A stretch of DNA of 64,000 nucleotides, from NCBI GenBank assembly GCA_963712655.1, contig CAVQIT010000008.1:372001-436000 (forward strand). Reading direction: 5' to 3'. The translations under genes and the position numbers were made by a program. The notes under the pieces are model-generated. The model did not search any database, was not told the origin of the DNA, and saw nothing but the letters and a program-made list of their open reading frames with translations. Source of the DNA: Pollutimonas sp963712655. Lineage in GTDB: Bacteria > Pseudomonadota > Gammaproteobacteria > Burkholderiales > Burkholderiaceae_B. This document shows positions 43,173-53,085 of this stretch, piece after piece (positions within the stretch are counted from its first letter, which is position 1; each line of letters opens with the position of its first letter).

Positions 43173-45184
43173 GCTGGCGCTAAAGCATTTTCGGCTGTTC
43201 GCGTCAGCGGCGGCAGATCGGCATATTGCGCACTGAGCTCCGCGTAAAGCCGTTCGACATCGCTCGCTCCCCCATCCGCAGGGGCGACGGAGCCGGCCAG
43301 GGCGGCAAACATATGGTGTTTTACAAAATGACGCCACGGTACTTGCACTCGAGCAAGAATTGTTGTCAGTGCGTCATAACGCGCGCTCGTCCAGACGCTT
43401 TCAAAACGATTGCGGCCATCGCCGTAATCGAAGTGCCCTGCACCGGCATCGTCGGCGCCATTGCGCAGCGCTTGAGTTGCAGCCTGATCCACCGTCATGT
43501 CATCGTTGATCGCGACGCCATACGCCAGCTTGGCGCGTTCAATGGATACGAAACCGCATTGAACATCCTCCAGCACCTTTTCCACCGGCCGTTCGAATGG
43601 GTTGCCATAGCCGCCGCCCGCCGGACCTTGCAAACGGATGATGTCGCCAGGGGCGCACGCAACCAGATCGCTGTTGCGCAACTCTATCGGCGCATCGGAG
43701 TCCGGATTCTTGATAAACCTTGAATTCGCTCCGGCCTTGCCCCCCACCACTCCCCAGGCGGCCAAGTCTGAACGATTGCGGTTGCGCGCTGTCACCACCG
43801 CATTGGGAGTGAGCACCTTGAATTCCATGGTCGCCGCATTTCCGCCACGCAAGCGTCCGGCGCCACCGGTATCGGACACAAGGCCATACTTGATGATTTC
43901 GATGGGAACTTCAGCCTCGTTTATCTCTACTGGCGTATTTTTCAGGAATGCCGAATTGGCGCCGCAGCCTTCGACACCGTCGAATTCAGGCCCGCCCCCC
44001 GCCCCCCCGCCGCAAGGCCCGATGGATGCCAATACTTGGCGGCCTTCGCGCGTTGCGGTTTTGACATTCAATAACGTCGAGCCGCCTGCCGGGCATGCGG
44101 GCAAGCGGTCCGGCAGCGCCTGGCTGAACACGCCGAACGTGCAGGCCTGTATCACGGCAGCCATCAGGCTGCGCATACCCACCGCGGCCGGCTCTTTCGG
44201 ATTCACCACTGTCCCTTCGGGCAAAACCGCATGGCAGGGTATTACCGTGCCGGCATTGAGCACGTTGCGAGGATTGAGCGTATGAAAGACATAAATGAGT
44301 CCCACCGTCACGACAGAATGGTGTGGATCGCCGCCCGTGGGCACATTCAGCGAAGACGCGACCTGCGGGTCGCTGCCGGTAAAGTCCAGTTCGAGTTCAT
44401 CGCCCTTGACCCGCAAGGTAATGACAATCCGGCATGGATACCCGCCAACCGAATCTTCGTCGGCGTATTCGGAAAAACGATACTCGCCATCCGGAATCTC
44501 GCGTATCAAGGCACGGGATTGCTGTTCGGCATAATTCAGGATGCGCCTGGCTCCCTCCATGAAGTCGCTGGCCCCGAAGCGATCGATGATTTCGTGGACC
44601 TTGCGCTCGCCTACGTTGAGTGCGGCAATCTGCGCATTCATGTCGCCATGATTTTGGTCCGGCGCGCGCACGTTGATGCGCAGGATCTGCAGCAACTTGT
44701 CGTCTATGACGCCATCGCGCATCAAGAGCATGGGCGGAATCCGCAGTCCTTCTTGATGCACTTCAGTCAGCGTCCGCGACAATGACGCAGGCACCGCGCC
44801 GCCCATATCTGTGTTGTGTATGTGGCATCCAACAAAGCACACCAGGATTCCATCGCGAAATACCGGCTTCCACATATGCATGTCCGGTGTGTGCGTAGCG
44901 ACAAAGCCGCTATAGGGATCATTGGTCAGATAGACATCGCCCTCGCGATAATCATCGAACATCTTGATAACCGGACCGTAATCCAGGCCCGTGTACCACG
45001 TGGCGCCGAACGTCTTGGGAGATGCGAACGTTTCGCCTTCGGGCGTCATCAGTTGGGCGGAAAAGTCTTCCGTTTCTTTGACGAAACTGGAGTATGCCGT
45101 GCGCATTAATGTGTAGCCCATGCCTTCCGCGGCAGCCGTGCAGTGATTGGCCAGTACCTGCAAGCGGATATTATCGATCGTCAC
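43169..45184 (-). CDS. hyuB: Hydantoinase B / 5-oxoprolinase B-subunit family protein
   Basis: 671 residues. GTG start at 45184 (GGGAG before it) matches the family's usual TIDxIxLQVLxN beginning and overlaps the hyuA stop (GTGA); the longer frame to 45265 is inside hyuA. Motifs are GMGYTLMRTAYSSFVKETEDFSA, NDPYSG, HTPDMHMWKPVF and a C-terminal AGGGYGNPFERP. It is the B subunit of ATP-dependent hydantoinase, N-methylhydantoinase or oxoprolinase. Confidence 0.93.
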   Translation of the reverse strand: MTIDNIRLQVLANHCTAAAEGMGYTLMRTAYSSFVKETEDFSAQLMTPEGETFASPKTFGATWYTGLDYGPVIKMFDDYREGDVYLTNDPYSGFVATHTPDMHMWKPVFRDGILVCFVGCHIHNTDMGGAVPASLSRTLTEVHQEGLRIPPMLLMRDGVIDDKLLQILRINVRAPDQNHGDMNAQIAALNVGERKVHEIIDRFGASDFMEGARRILNYAEQQSRALIREIPDGEYRFSEYADEDSVGGYPCRIVITLRVKGDELELDFTGSDPQVASSLNVPTGGDPHHSVVTVGLIYVFHTLNPRNVLNAGTVIPCHAVLPEGTVVNPKEPAAVGMRSLMAAVIQACTFGVFSQALPDRLPACPAGGSTLLNVKTATREGRQVLASIGPCGGGAGGGPEFDGVEGCGANSAFLKNTPVEINEAEVPIEIIKYGLVSDTGGAGRLRGGNAATMEFKVLTPNAVVTARNRNRSDLAAWGVVGGKAGANSRFIKNPDSDAPIELRNSDLVACAPGDIIRLQGPAGGGYGNPFERPVEKVLEDVQCGFVSIERAKLAYGVAINDDMTVDQAATQALRNGADDAGAGHFDYGDGRNRFESVWTSARYDALTTILARVQVPWRHFVKHHMFAALAGSVAPADGGASDVERLYAELSAQYADLPPLTRTAENALAPA

Positions 45185-47229
45185 AGTGTTTCTCCCAGGG
45201 TAATGCGCAAATTCGCGAACTCGTCTATCTGGCACAGGTAGCCAGGCGGAATAATCGTTGTGCAATCATCTTGCGGGATAACCGCCGGGCCATCGAAATA
45301 TTGGCCGGGAACAAGCGCGGAACGCGGGAATAGCCCGACGTCGCGAAACTGCTGGTCCAGCCAGACGGCAATTGTCCGCTCGGGTTCGGCTTTGCTTGGC
45401 GTTAGTTCGTACCGTGGAAACTGGGGCTTGTCGTTGTTGCCCGCAATCACAATGCGCAAGCTTATGATTTGCAGGGGAGCCTGTTCATCCGCGTGATCGT
45501 AAATCCGCCGATGGGCATCATGAAAAGCCTGTGCAATGCCCTGCTTATTAGCGGAGTCGATGTCCGCCTTGTCGAGCGTAGTGTCGAGTTCGAACGACTG
45601 GCCGCGGTAACGCATTTCGGCCGAATAAATGATCCTGGCGTTAGTCAGGTGGCCTTGTTCCTGCAGTAGCCATTGTTCCGCCCGCTCACGCAAAATGAGG
45701 AATTCGTCGCGAATGCTTGCCAGATTCGCGTCATTCAGATCCATATACACCGTTTTCAGGAAATCGCTTTTTAGATCGGCGATCAGGCCGCCCAGGGCGC
45801 TCAGTGTGCCGGGCGACGGCGGCACGACGACTTCCTTGACACCCAATTCGCGGGCCAGGTAGCAGCCCAGCATCGGGCCGGCGCCGCCGAATGCCAGCAC
45901 AGAAAATTCCCTGAGATCGATACCGTAGCGGGATACCAGACCGCTTACCTCCGAGTACATACCCGAAACGGCGATCTGGATGATTGCCTCGGCCGTTTCT
46001 TCGATGCTGGCGTTCAACTTGGCCGCAAGCTCGCCGACCGCCCTGCGCGAGGCCTCGATATCAATCGAGACCGCACGATAGCCAAGATCGGAATGCCCAA
46101 CCAACCCGCAGGCAACAAAGGCATCGGTAATAGTGGCGCGCGTTCCGCCACGCCCGTAGCAGGCCGGACCAGGCCTGGAGCCGGCGCTTTCGGGCCCGAC
46201 CTTCAGAACCCCCAAGGCATCGACCCATGCGATCGATCCGCCGCCGTCTCCCACCGACGAAACTGAAACGGATGGGATGTAAATCTGGAAGTCGCCGATC
46301 AACTCGCCAATTCCGTACTGCGGCGTGCCGTCGATGATGACGGCGATATCAGCGCTGGTCCCGCCGATATCCAGGCTCATGCAACGCGGAATCCCGCAAG
46401 TGGCCGCTACATGGCTTGCCCCGATAACGCCTGCCGCGGTACCCGACAGAATCATTTGAACGCAGTCGCGCTTGCCTTGCTCGGCAGTCATCACCCCGCC
46501 GTTCGATTTGGTCAAGCGCGGCTCCGGCCGCACGCCCGCCGCTTTTAGCGCCGATTGGAGCGAGCTTAAATAATGAGCCACGCGAGGTTGGACATAACCC
46601 CCGATGACCGAGGTAATCGTGCGCTCGTATTCGCGGATAATCGGCCAGGTCTCGCTTGAGCACGACACGGGAAGCCCCGGCGCCATTTTTTCGATCAATT
46701 CCTTGACGCGCAATTCGTGCGCCGGATTGCGATAGGAGTGAAGCAAGGAAATAACAATGCCTTCAGCCTGGGCCCGTACCGCGCCTTCGACGGCGCGAGC
46801 GACGCTTTCTTCATCCAGCGGCTTGCGAACCGAGCCATCGGGCGCCATGCGTTCGGATATGCCAAATACAAGGTTGCGCTTGATCAGCGGTTCGGGCCTT
46901 CTGGACAGAAGATGGTACATGTCAACGGTTTTCAAACGGCCCACTTCCAGGACGTCGCAGAAGTTTTCGGTGGCAAAAAGCGCCAGCTTTAATCCCCGGC
47001 GCTGAATGACGGTATTGATGCCCACCGTTGTGCCATGTGTGAAATACGTGATTTCTTCGGGCTTGATGCCGTAGCGCTCGTCCAGCATTTCTATGCCGGC
47101 TATCACCTCGGCGCCCGGCTGGTCGGGCCGTGAAAATACCTTCAGGCTGCTGATTGCCTTCGTTTCTTCGTTAAATACAGCAAAATCGGTAAACGACCCG
47201 CCGATATCCACCCCTACTCTGTAACCCAT
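45181..47229 (-). CDS. hyuA: Hydantoinase A / 5-oxoprolinase A-subunit family protein
   Basis: 682 residues with an actin/Hsp70-like ATPase fold: VGVDIGGSFTDFAVF at the N terminus, HGTTVGINTVIQRRG, the central phosphate loop SLDIGGTSADIAVI and FGGAGPMLGCYLA. With HyuB it should open a cyclic amide such as a hydantoin or 5-oxoproline with ATP. First gene of the operon, divergent from IclR with a clear palindrome between. Confidence 0.93.
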   Translation of the reverse strand: MGYRVGVDIGGSFTDFAVFNEETKAISSLKVFSRPDQPGAEVIAGIEMLDERYGIKPEEITYFTHGTTVGINTVIQRRGLKLALFATENFCDVLEVGRLKTVDMYHLLSRRPEPLIKRNLVFGISERMAPDGSVRKPLDEESVARAVEGAVRAQAEGIVISLLHSYRNPAHELRVKELIEKMAPGLPVSCSSETWPIIREYERTITSVIGGYVQPRVAHYLSSLQSALKAAGVRPEPRLTKSNGGVMTAEQGKRDCVQMILSGTAAGVIGASHVAATCGIPRCMSLDIGGTSADIAVIIDGTPQYGIGELIGDFQIYIPSVSVSSVGDGGGSIAWVDALGVLKVGPESAGSRPGPACYGRGGTRATITDAFVACGLVGHSDLGYRAVSIDIEASRRAVGELAAKLNASIEETAEAIIQIAVSGMYSEVSGLVSRYGIDLREFSVLAFGGAGPMLGCYLARELGVKEVVVPPSPGTLSALGGLIADLKSDFLKTVYMDLNDANLASIRDEFLILRERAEQWLLQEQGHLTNARIIYSAEMRYRGQSFELDTTLDKADIDSANKQGIAQAFHDAHRRIYDHADEQAPLQIISLRIVIAGNNDKPQFPRYELTPSKAEPERTIAVWLDQQFRDVGLFPRSALVPGQYFDGPAVIPQDDCTTIIPPGYLCQIDEFANLRITLGETL

Positions 47230-47384
47230 TACGCGTCCCGCCTAGTTGCATTGAAAAACCGAACATTGGTCGGACTAGAACTCTCCACTGGCCGCAGGCT
47301 TCGACACATTTCATTGAAATAAAAAATATTAATAAATAATATTTAGTTACTAAAGCGCGGGCTTATTGCCCGAAATATTCAGGC

Positions 47385-47408
47385 TATAATGTTCATCTAG
47401 TGAACATT
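47385..47408. promoter_or_regulatory. IclR-type operator over the iclR -10 box
   Basis: AATGTTCA (47388-47395) and TGAACATT (47401-47408) form a perfect 8-bp palindrome with 5-base spacer. A consensus -10 TATAAT (47385-47390) overlaps its left arm. Position between hyuA and iclR suggests autorepression and control of the hyu operon by the IclR protein (inference). Confidence 0.65.
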
Positions 47409-47429
47409 AATTTCATACAGTGGTTAAAA

Positions 47430-48077
47430 ATGAATGATAACAGGTCAGTTCAGAGGTGTCTAGCACTGCTCAGAAGCTTCCGTAATGGTCCAAACCAATC
47501 GTTGTCGGACCTATCGAAAGCCATAGACTTGCCGCACTCGACAGTTCTGCGCTTTCTCAATACGCTGGAGAAAGAAGGCTATGTCCGGAAAGAACAAGGC
47601 CTGTGGTCGCTGGCTCCGCAGATATTGGAAATCGGCTTTGCGGCACTGGAAAACATGGGCCTTACAGAATTTATACAAACCTCGCTGCAACAACTCGCCG
47701 ATACATTTTCGGGCTCGGTAAATATTGGCGAAAAGAACAAAAACGAAGTGATCATCATTGCGCGAGCCATAGCCGCCGCCGAACGCCGTAAATTTCTGAT
47801 CGTAAATTTACGAGTCGGCAGTTCATTGCCAAAAACCAGTTCGCTGTTTTCCGCTCTGGATACCGACAGAGACACATGGAGCATCGTCAACTATCCAGAG
47901 AGAAAAACGGTCTCGGTTGCAATATCAATCTTTGCTGGCCAATCCCGCAGCCTGTCCCTGGGACTGTCCATAGATATAGACGACTATCCACCCGACAGGA
48001 TAGAAACCGAAGTCGTACCCTTGCTCAGAAAAGAAAGGCAGCAAATCGAACGGCTGATGCACCTGGGGCCAATATAA
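47430..48077 (+). CDS. IclR-family transcriptional regulator
   Basis: 215 residues, shorter than the common 250. N-terminal winged helix is clear (SVQRCLALLRSF, SLSDLSKAIDLPHSTVLRFLNTLEKEGYV); the C-terminal effector domain contains GSVNIGEKNKNEVIIIARA and appears reduced. ATG at 47430 is preferred because the longer GTG start at 47400 lies inside the operator. Divergent from hyuA, its likely target. Confidence 0.88.
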   Translation: MNDNRSVQRCLALLRSFRNGPNQSLSDLSKAIDLPHSTVLRFLNTLEKEGYVRKEQGLWSLAPQILEIGFAALENMGLTEFIQTSLQQLADTFSGSVNIGEKNKNEVIIIARAIAAAERRKFLIVNLRVGSSLPKTSSLFSALDTDRDTWSIVNYPERKTVSVAISIFAGQSRSLSLGLSIDIDDYPPDRIETEVVPLLRKERQQIERLMHLGPI

Positions 48078-48261
48078 GGAATTACAGGAAAATACCTGGG
48101 CAGTTCGCTTTACTGGCCGGAATAATTCTGTCCGACGTCAATAAAAACAAGCGCTGGAAAGAAATCATTGATAGGATACGGCCAGGCGATAATCGGCTAT
48201 CTTGATATTGCTTCAAAATTCGTCAGGGTCAACAGCGGTTTCCTTGAAATACACATAGATA

Positions 48262-51196
48262 ATGAAAATTCGTTTTCAGTTCTTGCCAACCGCATTGCTC
48301 GTCGCTTTCGTGATCGCGCTGACAGCTATCACCTACATGGTCGCAATGGCCAAATTCGGAAGTCTCGCCAACGAAAGCGCACGCACGGTTTTTTCATTGA
48401 TCGCCAAGCGCAATGCCGACAAATTGCGTACCATGCTCTCCGCCACCGGTACCGCGGTGCAAGGGCAAGCCTTGAGGGAACCTGATCAAGTCGTGCTCGA
48501 TGGCCAGGTGAACCAGGCCGGGCTGACGCCGGCGCTTATTGCAACGCTACGCGCCAACCCGTATCTATATAGCGTTTTCTACGGTTTCAACAACGGCGCA
48601 TTCCTTCAGGTTATCGGAGTGCGCGGCGACACCAATGTGGCCAGCACTCTGCAAGCGCCCGCCGGCACGCATTTCGCAGTGCGGACAATCAATCCCTTCA
48701 GCAAACAGGAGCACTGGCAATTCCTGGCTTCCAGCGAAAAGCCAATAGGCGGCACGGTCAAAAACACGACCTATATCCCCAGTTCCCGTCCTTGGTACGA
48801 CAGCGCCCTGGCCAAGCCCGGCCTGCATATCACCGAGCCCTATTTATATGAACCGCTGCATGTGCTTGGGCTGACGCTATCTCAAGCCCTGGTGGATGGC
48901 ACAGGCGTATTCGGAGCGGACCTCACGCTCGGCGACCTGGAAAGCTATGCCGCGGCATCGCTGGAAGGACGGGAGGGCGGCATTATCGTGACCGACGGCC
49001 ATGGCAATATCCTGGCAGCCCACGCCACGTCGCGCTTTGATGCGGGAGAGTCTTCAATCTTTGCAGCCCGCGGCCCAGTCGGACAATCCCCTTTATGCGG
49101 AGGCGGCCAGCATGCTGGGCCGGGACACTAGCCGCATCAGTCCCGTGCAAGGCGAAGATTTCGTCTATACCAGCCGATCGATCTCCATTACACCCAGCAC
49201 GGCGCTGCATGTGGTGGCGTTCGCGCCGATGAGCCTATACACCGGCACGATAGATAAGGCCCGCAACGACATTGCGCTGTTCGCAGCCTTGATGCTGGTT
49301 ATTTTCCTGCCTCTGACCCACTTTGTGGGGCGCCGTATCTCGGGGCCGCTGGAGGCCCTGACCGCGGATGCCGAGCGCATCCAGCGCCTGGATTTCAGCG
49401 GCGAGCGTCCCGTGCGCTCGATGTTCCAGGAAATCGATTTGCTTGGCAAAGCGCAGCACACCATGAAAATGGCGATCCGCGAACGCACCGAGGCCCTTGA
49501 TCAAGCCCTGGAGCGGGCTGGGAATTTGCTCGAAAGCGGTATGCAGTTAGCGTCGCGGCGCAGCCAGGATACGGTCATGCATCAAACGCTGGATCTTGCA
49601 CAGCGCCTGGTCCATGCGCAGTCCGGCCAGTTCTGGTTATGCACAGAGCACGGCACACTGCGGCTCGCGGCGAGCTCCCGCCAAGGCGACATGCATGCAC
49701 CGCCGCCGAAGCTGGAAGTTTCACTGGCCGATGCGCCCGCGGATCCCTGCGCCTGGGCCATCACGCATAAACAACCATTGATGCTGGACCAAGCCGGCCA
49801 TGCCTTTGATACCGACACACAACGGTCACTGCTGGGGGCCGATCCGCAATCGCTCCTGGTGGTGCCGGTGGTATCGCGCGGAGAAAAGAATATCGGTGTA
49901 CTTGTACTGGCCAATGCCGGAGACCAGAATACGCCCGCTGCGGCCTTCGACCCTGGCCTGCTGCGCTACGCCGAAACGCTGGCCGTGCAATCCGGCACCG
50001 CCCTGGAAAACCTGGAACTGCTGGTTTCGCAGCGAACACTGATGGACTCCATCCTGCAACTGATCGCCGGCGCCATCGACGCTAAAAGCGCGCACACCGG
50101 CGGCCATTGCGCACGCGTTCCAGATCTGGCCCGCATGCTGGCCGAAGCGGCCTGCGACGTCAAGCAAGGGCCTTTGGCCGAATTCCGTTTCGAGACTGAA
50201 GACCAATGGCGTGAATTCCGCATCGGCACTTGGCTGCACGATTGCGGCAAAGTCACCACACCGGAGTATGTGGTCGACAAAGCAACCAAACTGGAAACCA
50301 TCTTCAACCGCATACACGAAATCCGCACGCGCTTCGAAGTACTGTTGCGCGATGCCGAGATCGAGCATCTGAACGCCGTGCTGGCCGGCGGCGATCCAAT
50401 CGCCAGCCAGCAAGCCCTGGATGCCGCGCGCGCGCAGCTCCAGGACGATTTTTCCTTTGTCGCCATGTGCAATATTGGCGGCGAATCCATGCGTGCCGAA
50501 CATATCGAGCGGCTGGGCACGATCGCCCGCAAACCTTGGCTGCGCCATTTCGACAATAGACTGGGCATCTCGCAAATCGAGGAAAGCCGCTACCAGGGCC
50601 GGCCCGCCGAAACCTTGCCGGCCGCCGAGCAGTTGCTGGCCGACAAGCTTGAACACATCGTGCCGCGCACCGCCGAAGATCGCTATGACGAGCGCTATGG
50701 TTTTCGCATGGACGTTCCGGAATATTTGTATAACTTCGGCGAGCTGTACAACCTTAGTATTCCGTACGGTACCCTGACCGCCGAAGAGCGCTACAAGATC
50801 AACGAACACATCGTCCAGACCGTGGTGATGCTTGACCAATTGCCGCTGCCGTCCGATCTGCAACGCGTGCCGGAATACGCCACCACCCACCACGAAACGC
50901 TGACAGGAACGGGCTATCCGCGCAGGCTGGGGGCCGACGACCTGTCGATTCCCGCGCGCATCATGGTGATCGCCGATATATTCGAAGCCCTGACCGCATC
51001 CGACCGGCCTTATAAAAAGGCCAAGCCGCTATCCGAGGCCATCCATATCCTTTCGTCGTTCAAAGCCAGGGGGCATATCGATGCCAATCTGTTTGAGCTG
51101 TTCCTGACCTCGGGCGTATATCGGCGCTACGCCGAGACCTATCTGCCGTCCGAGCAGATCGACCAGGTGGATGTCATGGCATATGTGGACGCGTAG
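48262..51196 (+). pseudogene. dCache-HAMP-GAF-HD-GYP phosphodiesterase gene with one-base frameshift
   Basis: Two overlapping open frames encode one protein. The first (48262 on, stop at 49131) has an N-terminal membrane helix and a periplasmic dCache sensor region; the second (readable from about 49045 to 51196) has the end of the sensor, a second membrane helix, HAMP, a coiled linker, GAF and a C-terminal HD-GYP domain with LHDCGK and HHETLTGTGYP. Removing one G from the GGG at 49044-49046 joins the frames smoothly (SRFDA then ESLQSLQ). HD-GYP proteins cleave cyclic di-GMP. About 160 residues separate the HD and GYP motifs, a long insertion. It could be a real mutation, phase variation or a sequencing error; the downstream frame shows no decay. 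Confidence 0.85.
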
Positions 51197-51800
51197 TCCG
51201 CTTCTTTTTCGCCTCGGCCACGCTGATCAATTCGGACAGGTCGCGTGTCGACGGCTGATGGCGCTTGTTTTGGATTGATTCCTGTTCGTCTACGATCAGG
51301 TTCTCGATCAGCGCCAGCAGTGTCTGGCGCGTGGTACGGATGGCGGCTTCGGATATCCCCCGAACCGCAATGCTGTTCACCTCCTCCGCAATAGGAACAA
51401 GAACATCTTTCAAGGCTCGCCCTTTTGGCGTTAAATAAATATGTATATTCTTATTATTTGTCGGCAATTTGCGCCGGGAAATATATCCTAGCTGTTCCAT
51501 CGCTCGAAGCGCCGAGTGCGTTGTCGGATCCATCAGACCCGCCTCTTCGCTCAGTTGCCGCTGCGTCAGGCCATCGTTCTCCCAAAGGATACGCAGGAAG
51601 GTCCAATGGCCGAAAGATACGGAGTGCTCCATAAGGCGCATTTGAAGAGCCCTTGACACCCCCCTCATTGCATCCTTGATCAGGTGGGCAAGGCGGTCGT
51701 TAGGCACGGCTTCGCGCCAATGACGCAAGATGGACTGGGATGATCCATATTTAGCTTCAAACTTCGATGTAGGCATGGGAGGATCTGTGCGATTGAACAT
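51174..51800 (-). CDS. MarR-family transcriptional regulator
   Basis: 208 residues, long for MarR. The winged helix is clear: LRILWENDGLTQRQLSEEAGLMDPTTHSALRAMEQLGYISRR, then NNKNIHIYLTPKGRAL. The 3' end overlaps the end of the HD-GYP gene on the other strand by 23 bases. Last gene of the aromatic minus-strand group, 22 bases after the MocA-type gene. Candidate operators TTAG-N4-CTAA lie in the divergent promoter region at 59340-59371 (inference). In-frame ATG at 51776 is an alternative start. Confidence 0.9.
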   Translation of the reverse strand: MFNRTDPPMPTSKFEAKYGSSQSILRHWREAVPNDRLAHLIKDAMRGVSRALQMRLMEHSVSFGHWTFLRILWENDGLTQRQLSEEAGLMDPTTHSALRAMEQLGYISRRKLPTNNKNIHIYLTPKGRALKDVLVPIAEEVNSIAVRGISEAAIRTTRQTLLALIENLIVDEQESIQNKRHQPSTRDLSELISVAEAKKKRTTRPHMP

Positions 51801-51822
51801 GATCGAACAGTTATACCACTAC

Positions 51823-53085
51823 TTATATAAGCGCCGCGCCAACTTGGCATCGAAGGGTGATTTCACGCTTTTCCCTGCTCGACTGGAGAATTGCCAGACA
51901 GACTTCCAAATTCGCCATACCCCATTCACCCGAATGAAATGGCTGTTTACCATCGATAACTGCGGCATGGAGTTCGTCGATTACGTCGCTCCGCGGTACA
52001 ACAGGATCTTCAAGCGCATCAAAGCGCGCGGCCTCGTCTTCGTATATTGATACGCCGCGTGGCCCGGGGCGGAGGTCGGCACCTTCACATGATGCTATGA
52101 ACAAGCCAAAATGTTCATGATGCCTCGTTTCATTTGACTCCCTACCCGTTGAATCCGGACTGTTATATGCCGGGCCTCCGTAACCACGATCCCGTTTTAA
52201 AGACTCTTCCTGCGCTGACGAGGCCACAGCCTGCAGCAAGCGCCGAGCAGAGCCGTACTGAGACGGGTCTTTAGGCTTGCCTGTCTCACCTATCCAGCCG
52301 CAAAATTCATCACTATCGAAATGAGCATGGCCGCTGTAGACCATTGTTGCGGCGACGCCATCTTCGAACGTTAACAGCGCTGAATATGCCGACTCCGTCG
52401 GACGCCTCGGGTCCCAGACTCCCGCATGTGCCCGGACCGTCTCGACGCGCCCTCCCGCGATGGTCCTCACGATATCGATTTGATGCGAACCTTGGCTGAA
52501 CACGACTCCGCCGCCTTGCTCCGTACCCAGTTCCTCGATACGCCGCGGTCGATAAAGAAAATCGGTGTAATTCAATGCTGAAATCATTCTCAAGCGGCCA
52601 AAGGCGCCGCTTTGAATCAGTTGTCTCGTTCTGCGGATGGGCGCGTCGAAACTATGGCTGTGTCCTATCAGCAAGGTGACACCCGCAGCGCCCGCCGCAT
52701 CAATCATTGCTCGACAATCGTCCAAGCTCAGCGCCATAGGCTTTTCGACCAGCACGTGCTTGCCATGGCGCGCCGCCATCTCCACCTGCTCGCGATGGAA
52801 CTGATGCGGAGAGGCGATATAAATAGCCTCGACGTCGGCATCACCGCACAACGCCTCGAAAGACTCATAAGGACGAGCACCGAAGTCTTGTGCAAAACGC
52901 TGACGTGCTTCACCGCGAGGGTCTGTTCCCGCAACAATCGTAATTCCAGGATGCAAGGTCAATGTGGGCAACATTGCAAGAAAGCCCCGCCCCATGCCCG
53001 CAATGCCAAGCTTTAGCTGACGGCCATAGCGCTGGCTATCCTTACTTCCGGCGGAACGCCCGGATAATGGAAAAACGGTGCTCAT
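51823..53085 (-). CDS. Gfo/Idh/MocA-family dehydrogenase (phthalate-dihydrodiol-dehydrogenase type)
   Basis: 420 residues. N-terminal Rossmann fold (KLGIAGMGRGFLAM) and the family EKP motif (VLVEKPMALSLDD), then an alpha/beta substrate domain. Pht4 of phthalate degradation, which re-aromatises the cis-dihydrodiol, belongs to this family and has similar length. With the Rieske oxygenase and decarboxylase in the same operon this role is the best guess. GGAGCGGG precedes the ATG, which overlaps the stop of the upstream monooxygenase gene (ATGA). Confidence 0.87.
   Translation of the reverse strand: MSTVFPLSGRSAGSKDSQRYGRQLKLGIAGMGRGFLAMLPTLTLHPGITIVAGTDPRGEARQRFAQDFGARPYESFEALCGDADVEAIYIASPHQFHREQVEMAARHGKHVLVEKPMALSLDDCRAMIDAAGAAGVTLLIGHSHSFDAPIRRTRQLIQSGAFGRLRMISALNYTDFLYRPRRIEELGTEQGGGVVFSQGSHQIDIVRTIAGGRVETVRAHAGVWDPRRPTESAYSALLTFEDGVAATMVYSGHAHFDSDEFCGWIGETGKPKDPSQYGSARRLLQAVASSAQEESLKRDRGYGGPAYNSPDSTGRESNETRHHEHFGLFIASCEGADLRPGPRGVSIYEDEAARFDALEDPVVPRSDVIDELHAAVIDGKQPFHSGEWGMANLEVCLAILQSSREKREITLRCQVGAALI

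Noticed and set aside
49001..49060. Independent start for the second HD-GYP frame at the ATG 49001
   Set aside because: No ribosome binding site, and the first residues from that start do not fit the sensor domain, whereas joining the frames at the GGG run does.
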